NCBI GenBank assembly: GCA_937930465.1
Contig: CALGKV010000028.1
Span: 1 to 14,258, forward strand
Source of the DNA: Methanosuratincolales archaeon
GTDB taxonomy: Archaea > Thermoproteota > Methanomethylicia > Methanomethylicales > Methanomethylicaceae
Length of the DNA: 14,258 nucleotides
Direction of reading: 5' to 3'
The notes under the pieces were generated by a model, which saw only the letters and a list, made by a program, of their open reading frames with translations, did not search any database and was not told the origin of the DNA. Shown one piece after another: positions 1 to 7,167 of the stretch; position 1 is the stretch's first letter; every line of letters begins with the position of its first letter. The position numbers and the translations under genes were made by a program.

Positions 1-922
1 CTGCCGCCGAGACAACAGTTGTGGCTGCAAGGCCTTTGTAGAGTGCATTCATTATCTTGCCTCCTTTTCCGAGCCTCACGAAGAAAGTCCCTATCACAGT
101 GGCAAAGATGGCCATGGCGCCGATGACCAGCGGCAGGGCTATGCCGCTCTCCCCGAACTTAGCGAGGACTGCAGGGGAAGAGGCTAACAGCATTGCGGCT
201 AGCGCAGTCACGACGTACGTCTCAAACAAGTCCGCACCCATGCCGGCGCAGTCGCCCACAGCATCGCCCACATTGTCAGCTATGACGGCAGGGTTCCTCG
301 GGTCGTCTTCAGGTATCCCTGCTTCGACCTTGCCGACCAAGTCGGCACCTACGTCTGCTGCTTTCGTATATATTCCCCCTCCTACCCTGGCGAAGAGGCT
401 TATCAGGCACGCTCCGAAGCCGAACCCGACAAGCAGGTTAGCATCGCCGAAGAGGATGTAGAAGAATGTCAGGCCTAAGAGCGCAAGACCGACGATCGAG
501 AAGCCGGATACTGCCCCGCCTTTGAAGGCAAGCGAAAGCGCAGCCTGGAGCCCCTGCTTTGCCTTGTTTGCGGTCCTCACATTCCCCTGGGTGGTCATTT
601 TCATGCCGACATAGCCGCAGAAGGCTGATAGTGTAGCGCCGACTGCAAAGCCAAGCGCAGTCTGCCAGTTGATCGCAACAATTAGTACTGCTGCAATCAC
701 AACTGCGAAGACTGCGACCGTCTTGTACTGGCGGTTAAGGTAAGCATTGCCCCCTTCCCTGATCGCTTTGGCTATTCTCTTCATCTCCTCTGTGCCTTCT
801 TCTTCTTTCAATACGCTCATTGCCAGGTATCCTGCGTAAAGCAGCGCCACTATGCCTGCCACGATCGGCAGCATGGTTTCAATGCTAAGTCCAACCGTAA
901 GCGGTGTCCAAATTTCACTCAT
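1..922 (-). CDS. hppA: Membrane-bound ion-translocating pyrophosphatase (M-PPase), 3' part missing
   Basis: Integral membrane pump that couples hydrolysis of pyrophosphate to phosphate with export of H+ or Na+. The first 307 residues of a protein usually near 700 are present; the gene runs off the left edge. Visible family signatures are DVGADLVGKVE at residues 190-200, the acidic substrate/Mg motif EDDPRNPAVIADNVGD at 205-220 and GDCAGMGADLFETY at 223-236. Hydrophobic segments lie around residues 14-38, 68-102, 136-158, 163-178 and 236-252. Glu234 in DLFE sits at the semi-conserved helix-6 glutamate position. The GDCAGM-type motif resembles potassium-independent proton pumps, but the diagnostic Ala/Lys site lies in the missing half, so ion and K+ dependence stay open. 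The ATG at 922 follows a GGGGGA ribosome-binding site. Transcribed alone, away from the flavoprotein gene region, with its own promoter. Confidence 0.96.
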   Translation of the reverse strand, partial: MSEIWTPLTVGLSIETMLPIVAGIVALLYAGYLAMSVLKEEEGTEEMKRIAKAIREGGNAYLNRQYKTVAVFAVVIAAVLIVAINWQTALGFAVGATLSAFCGYVGMKMTTQGNVRTANKAKQGLQAALSLAFKGGAVSGFSIVGLALLGLTFFYILFGDANLLVGFGFGACLISLFARVGGGIYTKAADVGADLVGKVEAGIPEDDPRNPAVIADNVGDAVGDCAGMGADLFETYVVTALAAMLLASSPAVLAKFGESGIALPLVIGAMAIFATVIGTFFVRLGKGGKIMNALYKGLAATTVVSAA

Positions 923-937
923 GATTTTTCCCCCTTG

Positions 938-956
938 ACTCCAATGTTAATGGAGT
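938..956. promoter_or_regulatory. Inverted repeat over the predicted pyrophosphatase transcription start
   Basis: ACTCCA (938-943) and TGGAGT (951-956) are perfect inverted repeats separated by seven A/T-rich bases. They lie between the TATA-like box and the ribosome-binding site, where a repressor operator or a small leader hairpin would sit. No binding protein can be named. Confidence 0.3.
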
Positions 957-969
957 GATTCAGGCGGGG

Positions 970-981
970 AATATTTAAGCG
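970..981 (-). promoter_or_regulatory. TATA box for the pyrophosphatase gene
   Basis: On the minus strand the sequence reads GCTTAAATAT, a good archaeal TATA-like element, about 48 bases upstream of the ATG at 922. A start site about 25 bases downstream would fall near 950 and give a leader of about 28 bases that holds the G-rich ribosome-binding site. Confidence 0.5.
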
Positions 982-1006
982 ATTCGATATTCAGAGCTAA
1001 ATTCAT

Positions 1007-1034
1007 TGTATAAAAAAGAATTAAAAGTAAAAGC
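1007..1034 (-). terminator. Probable T-rich terminator of the flavoprotein transcript
   Basis: Downstream of the flavoprotein stop, the minus strand carries runs TTTT, TTTT and TTTTTT within about 26 bases. This is the usual form of an intrinsic archaeal terminator, which needs a U-tract rather than a strong hairpin. It lies just ahead of the pyrophosphatase promoter on the same strand. Confidence 0.45.
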
Positions 1035-1070
1035 TCAAGGGCGATTGGGAAAGCAGCTTTGGATTTGCTT

Positions 1071-2687
1071 TCATTCGACAGGGATGTATGTGACTTCACA
1101 GTTGCCTCCCTTGAGCGCAAGGACGATGCGCTTCATCCATTTCTCGTCCTCCTTGGGGAAATCGGCCCTGTAGTGCGATCCCCTGCTCTCTTCCCTGAGA
1201 GACGCCGCCATCGCAGTCGCCTCTGCCATGTCAAGCATCATCTGGACGAGCATGAGTTCGAGGCTGTTTTCAGCTCTTATGCCTTCCATGCGTATCCTGT
1301 TGAACGTTCCAAGTGCGTCCTGTAGCCCGTTGGCACTCCTTATGATCCCGACGTCCCTCCACATCGTCTCCCTGATTGTTTTGATCGCTTCTTTGGCAAG
1401 CACTTTGCCTTCGCTGTTTTGGCTTTGGTAGGGGAACTCGGGGTCCAGTTTGAACGCGTTGGATTCGCATAAATCGACCGTGCTGGCATGCATCGAGGCA
1501 GCAAGCCCGGACCTGAACCCTAATGCGATGGCTGCAGCGAATGCATTTCCGCCTATCCTGTTTGCCCCATGCGCCCCGCCAGCAGCCTCTCCTGCTGCGT
1601 ATAGCCCTTGTACTGATGTAGCCCCGTTGGCATCTGTCTTTATCCCGCCCATCATGAAGTGGGCGTAAGGGGAGATCTCGATTGTTTCGGTCCTCAAGGG
1701 CACCCTCCTAGACTCAAGATCCTTCACCGTTGACCTCAAAGCAGGGTTGCCCTCCACATCGCTTTCCTTGATGGCCCTGCAGTCAAGGAAGACCTTCCGC
1801 TGCCTGCTGCCAGAGAGCATTTCCTTGGCGATCAATATAGAAAAGGCATCCCTGGTCATCTTCCAAGGTTCGCTTATCCCGTTCTTCTTGAAGATTGAGT
1901 TCCCGTCTTCGTCCAGCACATCGCCGCCGTGCCTGAGGAGCTGGGAATATTCTATGAAGAGCTTTGGCAGGCCCTCCTGGGAAACCATCATCGGGTAGAA
2001 CTGGACGAATTCCATGTCCACCAGCTCGGCACCTGCCCTGAATGCTAGGCTGCATCCGTATCCGGATGAACCTGCAGGCATCAGGGTCTTTGAGTAGATC
2101 TCCCCAGATCCGCCTGTTGCAACCACTACTGCCTTGGCTTTCATCACGACGTGCTCGCCCGTGTCGGTCCTTGTGCCGATGGCACCGACCGCGCGGTCCC
2201 CGTCTTTCACAATCCTCGTGACCATGGTCCGCTCCATGAATTTGACGCCAAGGTCCTCTGCCGCCTTACGAAGGATCCTTTGGAGAGCGGTCGCCTTCCC
2301 CCTTATGTAGTAAGATCTGGGCTTGGAGTGGCCAGGGATGGGATACGCCTTAACCTTCCCTTCCTCTTCCTCAAACTCAACTCCCAGCTCAATAAGGCGC
2401 GAGAAGTACTTCGATACGTCCCTTACCATCGTCTTAGCAAGCATCCTGTCGTTGATCTTGCACCCCCCTCGGAGCGTGTCCTGGAGATGCAGCTCTGTGC
2501 TGTCTCCCGGGTCGCCGAAGGGAGTCACTGCTGAGAGTATTCCAGCAGCCACGGCTGTAGTGTTGCCCCCTCCAACAAGCGTCTTTGTGACTATCGTTGT
2601 CCTAGAGAGGTCGGAGGCAGACGAGATCGCTGCGCAAAGCCCTGCGAGCCCTCCGCCAATCACCAAAACGTCTGTTTCAAGCTCCAA
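1071..2687 (-). CDS. FAD-dependent oxidoreductase, SdhA/FrdA/NadB family
   Basis: Flavoprotein of the succinate dehydrogenase/fumarate reductase/L-aspartate oxidase superfamily, probably cytoplasmic. Numbered from the TTG at 2687 (538 aa): dinucleotide-binding GGGLAG at 11-16, ATGGSGE near 190-196, SRD-like TRD with Arg279, HFMMGG with His343, the GLYAAGE flavin motif at 361-367, HGANRIGGNA with Arg377, and the C-terminal helical domain ending in ESRGSHYR at 500-507. The catalytic Arg/His set for a dicarboxylate-type substrate is kept. Two features are odd: the usual HPT substrate motif is YPM (231-233), and no His stands where covalent FAD attaches in SdhA/FrdA. No iron-sulfur subunit lies nearby, so it is not a standard complex II; NadA and NadC are absent too. 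The substrate is unknown. TTG at 2687 is preferred because GGTG lies six bases upstream; TTG 2699 and GTG 2696 are alternatives. It follows the MoaD-like gene by 50 bases. A weak TATA-like CTTAAGTAAT lies at 2726-2735. Confidence 0.85.
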   Translation of the reverse strand: MELETDVLVIGGGLAGLCAAISSASDLSRTTIVTKTLVGGGNTTAVAAGILSAVTPFGDPGDSTELHLQDTLRGGCKINDRMLAKTMVRDVSKYFSRLIELGVEFEEEEGKVKAYPIPGHSKPRSYYIRGKATALQRILRKAAEDLGVKFMERTMVTRIVKDGDRAVGAIGTRTDTGEHVVMKAKAVVVATGGSGEIYSKTLMPAGSSGYGCSLAFRAGAELVDMEFVQFYPMMVSQEGLPKLFIEYSQLLRHGGDVLDEDGNSIFKKNGISEPWKMTRDAFSILIAKEMLSGSRQRKVFLDCRAIKESDVEGNPALRSTVKDLESRRVPLRTETIEISPYAHFMMGGIKTDANGATSVQGLYAAGEAAGGAHGANRIGGNAFAAAIALGFRSGLAASMHASTVDLCESNAFKLDPEFPYQSQNSEGKVLAKEAIKTIRETMWRDVGIIRSANGLQDALGTFNRIRMEGIRAENSLELMLVQMMLDMAEATAMAASLREESRGSHYRADFPKEDEKWMKRIVLALKGGNCEVTYIPVE

Positions 2688-2737
2688 AGCATCCACCAAC
2701 CAATTTTAGCATTATCCGGATAGCGAATTACTTAAGA

Positions 2738-3013
2738 CTAACCGCCGAAAGGCGGGAGGCCTATCAGAACCTCCGAGCCATCTGAGATCTGGTTCTTCAT
2801 CTCTGCCTTCGAGACGAGGGTGCCATCCAGCGTTATCATTATCCCTTGATCTATCTCCGAGTCGGTTAGCAGGCGCCTCAACCTCTCACCGTATTTCTCG
2901 ATTAGGCAGCGGATTAAATCCTCGACCGTCGCGCCATCCTTGAGCTGCAGTACCTCCTCCTTCACGCCAGTCGCATCCCTGAGTATGGAAAGGTAAGAGA
3001 CTTTTACCCGCAA
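2738..3013 (-). CDS. MoaD/ThiS-like ubiquitin-fold sulfur carrier or small archaeal modifier protein
   Basis: Small beta-grasp protein (91 aa from this start). The beginning, MRVKVSYLSILRDATG, and the C-terminal PPFGG are typical of MoaD. The final Gly-Gly is the site that is adenylated by an E1-like enzyme and then thiocarboxylated or conjugated. Possible roles are sulfur donation for molybdopterin/tungstopterin or tRNA thiolation, or SAMP-type protein conjugation; sequence alone cannot separate these. It lies between the FBP aldolase/phosphatase (48-base gap) and the flavoprotein (50-base gap), all in one direction, so co-transcription is likely. I chose TTG at 3013, six bases after GGTG, because it gives the family N-terminus; TTG 3025 and GTG 3022 would add four residues. 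No E1, MoaE or tungsten oxidoreductase gene is in the window. Confidence 0.85.
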   Translation of the reverse strand: MRVKVSYLSILRDATGVKEEVLQLKDGATVEDLIRCLIEKYGERLRRLLTDSEIDQGIMITLDGTLVSKAEMKNQISDGSEVLIGLPPFGG

Positions 3014-3061
3014 GCTATCCACCAATATTTGGAATGTAGATATAGTGGCGCCGCGTCCTCT

Positions 3062-4159
3062 CTATTCCTCCTTCTTGCCCCTTGCCTTTAGCTTTTCAAG
3101 AACTTGGGGCATAGTCGTGTACTCCATCTCCTCCGGTCCAAGGCGTTCAGGCATGAATGGGCCGTGCCTCCTCATATAGTCCGCTACCTCGCACGCCTTT
3201 GCCCTGGTCATGTCGAAGGCAGGGTCGTCGAAGAGGTCAGAAGGCCCTGTCAGCTTGCCGTTCTTGATCTGGAATCCCAATGCGATCAGCCTAGGCGGAC
3301 CATCGAACCTTGTGCACCTTGCATTACGTTGGGCTACTGGCATAAGCGGCCCATAGTGTGAGCCTCTCATCCAACCTGCGACGAGGTGCGGGAATGCGAA
3401 GGGCTCCAGAATTTCGCCTACGGCAGGAAGCCCGTGCTGTGCCCTGACTATTGCGACAGGGTCGTCCTTTCCAACATACCTTCCTGCGATGAGGCAGAGC
3501 CTTGTGATGCTTACCCTTGACGCAACAGTGCCGTCCTTCTTGCTTATCTTCTTGAGTATGTACCTCCCCGTCGTGCCTATGAGCGCCAGGAGGTCGTAGG
3601 ACTCCTCAGGGGTGTTGAGTTCGAAAGATGTGCCTTCTAGGACGTCCAAAACCTCAAACCTAAATCCGTCGTGCATAGTGGGGTCGATTACAAGACCAGC
3701 CGTTGAGAACGGGTCTGCAAAGACCTTGTAAAGCGGAAGGTTGAACGCCCCTGGCTCGGTCTTATCTGCCATGAAGATGACGACGGGCTCGCTCTTCCGC
3801 TCCTCAAACTCGATCTCGGCATATCCTGGGCCTAGCCCCTTGAGGTTACCAGAGAACGCTTCGCAGAGAAGGTCCTGCCCCGCAGCATACAGGCCGAGCT
3901 CCTCGGCTACCTTGGCAGCCTTCTTGAAGGTATCCCAAGCCATGTTGTGGATCTCAGAATTGTCCTCTCCTTTTTTGTGAGTGATTATGAGCTCGAGGTC
4001 ATCACCACAATTAGTCACATAAAAATCACTAATCAGCCCAGATTCTTTTGCATCTTTCAAAGAATCCTGCGCAGCCTTAATCTGCAACGGGTGCACAACG
4101 TTGTGCCCCGCAAGCGATCCTACGTCAGCCTTAAGTACGCTCAGAGTAGTCCTGACCAT
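3062..4159 (-). CDS. fbp: Fructose-1,6-bisphosphate aldolase/phosphatase (bifunctional, type V FBPase)
   Basis: Cytoplasmic gluconeogenic enzyme that condenses dihydroxyacetone phosphate and glyceraldehyde 3-phosphate to fructose 1,6-bisphosphate and then removes the 1-phosphate, giving fructose 6-phosphate. It is characteristic of archaea and some deep-branching bacteria. The protein (365 aa) matches the Sulfolobus enzyme closely along its length: KADVGSLAGH at 10-19, GDDLELIITH at 52-61, ADKTEPGAFNLPLYK at 131-145, DPTMHDGF at 159-166, FAFPHL, GWMRGSHYGPLMPV, FDGPPRL, LFDDPAFD and the tail DYMRRHGPFMP. Tyr228 and Lys231 in RYVGKDD match the aldolase Tyr229/Lys232, Lys forming the Schiff base. 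ATG at 4159 is chosen because GGTG lies six bases upstream and it restores the family N-terminus; GTG at 4171 is in frame but overlaps that site. First gene of the probable operon with the MoaD-like and flavoprotein genes. Confidence 0.97.
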   Translation of the reverse strand: MVRTTLSVLKADVGSLAGHNVVHPLQIKAAQDSLKDAKESGLISDFYVTNCGDDLELIITHKKGEDNSEIHNMAWDTFKKAAKVAEELGLYAAGQDLLCEAFSGNLKGLGPGYAEIEFEERKSEPVVIFMADKTEPGAFNLPLYKVFADPFSTAGLVIDPTMHDGFRFEVLDVLEGTSFELNTPEESYDLLALIGTTGRYILKKISKKDGTVASRVSITRLCLIAGRYVGKDDPVAIVRAQHGLPAVGEILEPFAFPHLVAGWMRGSHYGPLMPVAQRNARCTRFDGPPRLIALGFQIKNGKLTGPSDLFDDPAFDMTRAKACEVADYMRRHGPFMPERLGPEEMEYTTMPQVLEKLKARGKKEE

Positions 4160-4194
4160 TTGCAACACCACTTCAGTTGATTATCTGCTTCTTG

Positions 4195-4206
4195 CTTTAA
4201 AAATGC
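4195..4206 (-). promoter_or_regulatory. TATA box for the FBP aldolase/phosphatase operon
   Basis: The minus strand reads GCATTTTTAAAG, centred about 41 bases before the ATG at 4159. This predicts a start near 4174 and a leader of about 15 bases containing GGTG at 4169-4166. A second TATA-like stretch (CTTTTATAAAA, around 4243-4253) lies further upstream and could serve as an alternative. Confidence 0.5.
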
Positions 4207-4270
4207 TGTTGTCATGTCATCTTCGGGAAATCCCTGCCGTTTTTATAAAAGGTGCATCCTGAGCTTGTGA

Positions 4271-4525
4271 TTAAATTATGCGTAAGAAGCTACCTATCAC
4301 AAGTATCATAATCACATATGCCGCAAGCGCGGAGTAGACCATATCCTTCCTCGAAAGGAAGTAGATCCCCGCCATGATGACCCGCATGAAAGGGGTTAGG
4401 ATTAGCACCAACACCCCTAGCCATGCTATCTCTGTTGACATGAAGAAACCGGTCGTTGTTATCGCAACCCCGCTCAAAACGCCTGTGCGGAGGACCCAGG
4501 AGATGAGATCTTCGACGTTTACCAT
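4271..4525 (-). CDS. DUF1634-family small membrane protein, TSUP partner
   Basis: Protein of 84 residues with three hydrophobic helices, near residues 13-29, 31-55 and 62-83. The TPFMRVIMAGIYFLSRKD stretch (44-61) followed by a tyrosine-containing helix fits DUF1634 proteins, which are often encoded beside TauE/SafE transporters and whose function is undefined. The ATG at 4525 overlaps the last seven bases of the TSUP gene, with GGAGG nine bases upstream, so translation is probably coupled. Inference: an accessory subunit or regulator of the anion transporter. Confidence 0.8.
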   Translation of the reverse strand: MVNVEDLISWVLRTGVLSGVAITTTGFFMSTEIAWLGVLVLILTPFMRVIMAGIYFLSRKDMVYSALAAYVIMILVIGSFLRII

Positions 4526-5367
4526 GCCAGCAAACCTCCGGCTTTAAGCATCAGGATCGTCCCAAAGAATGCAAGGACCATGGCAAGGGCTTTCCTCAAC
4601 ACAATCGACCTCGACCTGGCGAGGAGGCGCGTCCCAAAATAGGCGCCAACCATTATCCCCAGTATGGTGGGCGCTGAGAGTCGGAGGTCAACTAGCCCGC
4701 TCTGGAAGTATATCACGGCGCTTGCAGCCGCAGTCACACCGACCATGAAATTGCTCGTTGCAGCAGCTGCCTTTATTGGAATTTTCATCACAATGTTCAT
4801 TATCGGGACTTTTATCACGCCCCCTCCTATGCCTACCATGCCCGACACTGCGCCTGCGATTAGGCTAGCTAAGGCGCCAAGCCCCAAGTTCTTGACCTTG
4901 TATCTGACCGTCTTGCAAGCCTGCTCGTCATAGAACTCCCCATCCAGAGAGCCGTTGCCCGCGTAGCCAGAGCATTCGTCCTTCCTCTCCTTGAACATCG
5001 TTATTGATGTATAGAAAAGGACACACCCGAGAATGGCTTGGATCGCGGACACTGGAAGCGAGAGGGCCAAGAAAGCGCCAGCTACCGCCCCGCTGACAGT
5101 GAAAGCCTCAAGGATCATGGCTAGCTTTAGGTTGGTCATCCTGTCTTTTATGTAGACGCTGCCCGCCATACTTGAGCTTGCTATTACTGCGATCAGGCTC
5201 AGAGCCACAGCCTGGTGCGCGGGGATGTTGAGTGCCAAGATAAGGAAGATTATCATCAGGACGCCGCCCCCCAGACCGAGCATCGCACCTAGGCTCCCGG
5301 CAAAGATGCCGAACAACAGTATTGCAATGGGAACGAAGTTTGGATCCAAAGCCTTCATCTCTTTCAT
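4519..5367 (-). CDS. TSUP (TauE/SafE, COG0730) family anion transporter
   Basis: Polytopic membrane protein of 282 residues made of two related halves. Each half opens with a glycine-rich motif: AMLGLGGGVLMI around residues 28-39 in the first and GMVGIGGGVIKVP around 179-191 in the second. About eight hydrophobic segments can be drawn, separated by a hydrophilic loop near 125-155 that is rich in charged residues (KERKDE). Family members move sulfite, sulfoacetate, taurine-related or other small organic and inorganic anions; the substrate here cannot be read from sequence. The DUF1634 gene overlaps its 3' end. The first in-frame ATG at 5367 is used; ATG at 5358 is possible, and neither has a strong ribosome-binding site. 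It diverges from ilvD across about 78 bases. Confidence 0.88.
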   Translation of the reverse strand: MKEMKALDPNFVPIAILLFGIFAGSLGAMLGLGGGVLMIIFLILALNIPAHQAVALSLIAVIASSSMAGSVYIKDRMTNLKLAMILEAFTVSGAVAGAFLALSLPVSAIQAILGCVLFYTSITMFKERKDECSGYAGNGSLDGEFYDEQACKTVRYKVKNLGLGALASLIAGAVSGMVGIGGGVIKVPIMNIVMKIPIKAAAATSNFMVGVTAAASAVIYFQSGLVDLRLSAPTILGIMVGAYFGTRLLARSRSIVLRKALAMVLAFFGTILMLKAGGLLAW

Positions 5368-5407
5368 TCATGCTTTTCCGATTCTGACAATAACCCAAGT
5401 CAAACTG

Positions 5408-5416
5408 TTATATATC
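5408..5416. promoter_or_regulatory. Shared TATA element between the TSUP gene and ilvD
   Basis: TATATAT at 5409-5415 reads as a TATA element on both strands. On the plus strand its centre lies about 25 bases before 5437, which is a GTG in frame with ilvD, so that transcript would be leaderless or have a nine-base leader to the ATG at 5446. On the minus strand it predicts a start near 5387 and a leader of about 20 bases for the TSUP gene. No second obvious box is visible in this short divergent spacer. Confidence 0.5.
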
Positions 5417-5445
5417 GATGTTTTTCAATTAAGTCTGTGGTTGCC

Positions 5446-7095
5446 ATGCGCTCAGACGTCATAAAAAAAGGCGTTCAGAAGACTCCCCACCGGGCCCTGC
5501 TCAAGGCGCTTGGCTTGGTGGATGAGGAGATCGGTAGACCGATCATCGGCATAGTCAACTCATGGAACGAGATTATACCCGGGCACGTACACCTGAACAG
5601 GCTAGCAGAGGCCGTCAAGGCGGGGGTGAGGATAGCGGGAGGGACCCCGCTGGAGTTCAATACAATAGGGATATGCGACGGAATTGCCATGGGGCACGAG
5701 GGGATGCGGAGCCCGCTGGTCAGCAGGGAGATAGTCGCTGACTCGGTAGAGGTCGTCGCTAGCGCCTATTCTTTCGACGGGCTCGTCTTCGTATGCAGCT
5801 GTGACAAGATAGAGCCTGGGATGGTGATGGCAGCACTGAGGCTAGATGTGCCTTCGATCTTCGTAACCGGCGGACCTATGCTCTGCGGCATGCTCAAGGG
5901 GCAGCGGCTCTCGCTGGACGTGACATTTGAGAGCATAGGCGCATACATGAACGGAAAGATCAGCGCAGATGATCTGAGAGAGATAGAGGAGCTTTCCTGT
6001 CCCGGTCCAGGCTCGTGCGCAGGGATGTACACTGCTAACACCGTCGCTTGCCTGATCGAAGCTATGGGGCTCTCCCTGCCCGGGAGCGGCACCATACCTG
6101 CGGTCGATGCTAGGAGGCTTAGGCTTGCAAAGCATGCAGGCATGAAAATCATGGATCTGATCCAGTTGGGGATAACCCCAAGGAAGATCGTCACGGAGAA
6201 GTCCCTGCGGAACGCGATCGCGGTCGATGTCTCCATGGGCGGATCCACTAATGCGATACTCCACCTAATGGCTATTGCAAACGAGGCGGAGGTGCCTCTG
6301 AAGCTTGAGATCTTTGACGAGATCAGCAGGAAGACCCCCCAGCTCGTCAGCATGATGCCTGCTGGCGATGTCCCAATGGAGGATTTGGACAGGGCAGGGG
6401 GTGTCATGGCTTTGATGAAGCAACTGCTGGAAATCGGCGTAGTCGACCCTTCGCCGATCAGCGTGACGGGAGAGAGGATCGGCAAGAGCATAATGAGGTC
6501 AAAGGCGGTAGGCAACACGATAAGGCCTCCGCTCAATCCGATAAGGCCTACGGGAACCCTGGCGATATTGCGCGGGAACCTAGCCCCAGACGGCGCAGTG
6601 ATAAAGACGGCAGGGCTCAAGAGGATGAGCTTTGAGGGGAAAGCCCTGGTCTTCGACAGGGAGGAAGACGGGATAAGGGCCGCTGAAGATGGCAGGATAA
6701 CTGAAGGAACAGCTGTGGTGATAAGGTACGAGGGACCGAAAGGAGGTCCTGGCATGAGGGAGATGCTCCAGCTCACGTCGATGCTCGTAGGTATGGGGAT
6801 AGGCGAGAAGGTGGCAATGATCACCGACGGCAGGTTCTCGGGAGCGACCCACGGCATGATGATAGGTCATGTCTCCCCTGAGGCCGCCGAAGGCGGACCG
6901 ATCGCTGTGATCAGGGACGGTGATTTGATTAGGATAGACATCGAAAAGCGCCTTCTGGAAGCCGAACTCAGCAGCGAGGAGATTGCCTCAAGGCTTTCGA
7001 GATGGTTCCCGCCGGAGCCAAAGTACAGGAGGGGCGCATTCTACAGGTACAGCAAGATGGTTACATCGGCATCGACAGGCGCCGTGCTGAAGTAG
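5446..7095 (+). CDS. ilvD: Dihydroxy-acid dehydratase
   Basis: Cytoplasmic iron-sulfur dehydratase that converts 2,3-dihydroxy-isovalerate or -methylvalerate to the 2-oxo acids, the third common step of valine and isoleucine synthesis (also feeding leucine and pantothenate). Protein of 549 residues, normal length. It matches methanogen-type IlvD throughout: PGH in the N-terminal region, TIGICDGIAMGHEGM with Cys77, CDKIEPGM with Cys119, GPGSCAGMYTAN with Cys191, SMGGSTNAILH, LRGNLAPDG, RYEGPKGGPGMREML, TDGRFSGATHG, GHVSPEA and the C-terminal YSKMVTSASTGAVLK. All three cluster cysteine positions are kept, and the CDK cysteine is typical of true IlvD. ATG at 5446 gives the family start MRSDVIKKGV; GTG at 5437, at the predicted transcription start, would add three residues. 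No other ilv or leu gene is in the window, so it seems transcribed alone and ends at a clear terminator. Confidence 0.96.
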   Translation: MRSDVIKKGVQKTPHRALLKALGLVDEEIGRPIIGIVNSWNEIIPGHVHLNRLAEAVKAGVRIAGGTPLEFNTIGICDGIAMGHEGMRSPLVSREIVADSVEVVASAYSFDGLVFVCSCDKIEPGMVMAALRLDVPSIFVTGGPMLCGMLKGQRLSLDVTFESIGAYMNGKISADDLREIEELSCPGPGSCAGMYTANTVACLIEAMGLSLPGSGTIPAVDARRLRLAKHAGMKIMDLIQLGITPRKIVTEKSLRNAIAVDVSMGGSTNAILHLMAIANEAEVPLKLEIFDEISRKTPQLVSMMPAGDVPMEDLDRAGGVMALMKQLLEIGVVDPSPISVTGERIGKSIMRSKAVGNTIRPPLNPIRPTGTLAILRGNLAPDGAVIKTAGLKRMSFEGKALVFDREEDGIRAAEDGRITEGTAVVIRYEGPKGGPGMREMLQLTSMLVGMGIGEKVAMITDGRFSGATHGMMIGHVSPEAAEGGPIAVIRDGDLIRIDIEKRLLEAELSSEEIASRLSRWFPPEPKYRRGAFYRYSKMVTSASTGAVLK

Positions 7096-7098
7096 CCG

Positions 7099-7124
7099 CC
7101 GGTTAGAGCATCTCCGGTTTTTTT
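7099..7124 (+). terminator. Terminator of ilvD
   Basis: Four bases after the ilvD stop codon, CCGG (7099-7102) and AGA pair with TCT and CCGG (7114-7117), with a two-base bulge and a GCA loop. Seven T residues follow at 7118-7124. This has the form of an intrinsic terminator and separates ilvD from the convergent permease gene. Confidence 0.6.
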
Positions 7125-7167
7125 GCCTCTTCGCCTTCATTTTCTTGCCTATGCGCTACTTCGCGGC

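Noticed and set aside
57..461. Plus-strand open frame of 134 codons opposite the pyrophosphatase
   Set aside because: The minus strand carries clear pyrophosphatase motifs through the same bases; the plus-strand translation is Pro/Ser/Thr/Ala-rich without any recognisable domain.
2741..2754. CCGCC-TTTC-GGCGG hairpin at the end of the MoaD-like gene
   Set aside because: It is simply the codons for the conserved PPFGG tail, which are self-complementary. No T-run follows it directly.
5766..6857. Long open frame (363 codons) on the minus strand opposite ilvD
   Set aside because: It lies wholly inside a well-matched ilvD. The translation is low-complexity (Ser, Pro, Ile rich) with no motif, as expected from the antisense of a GC-biased gene.
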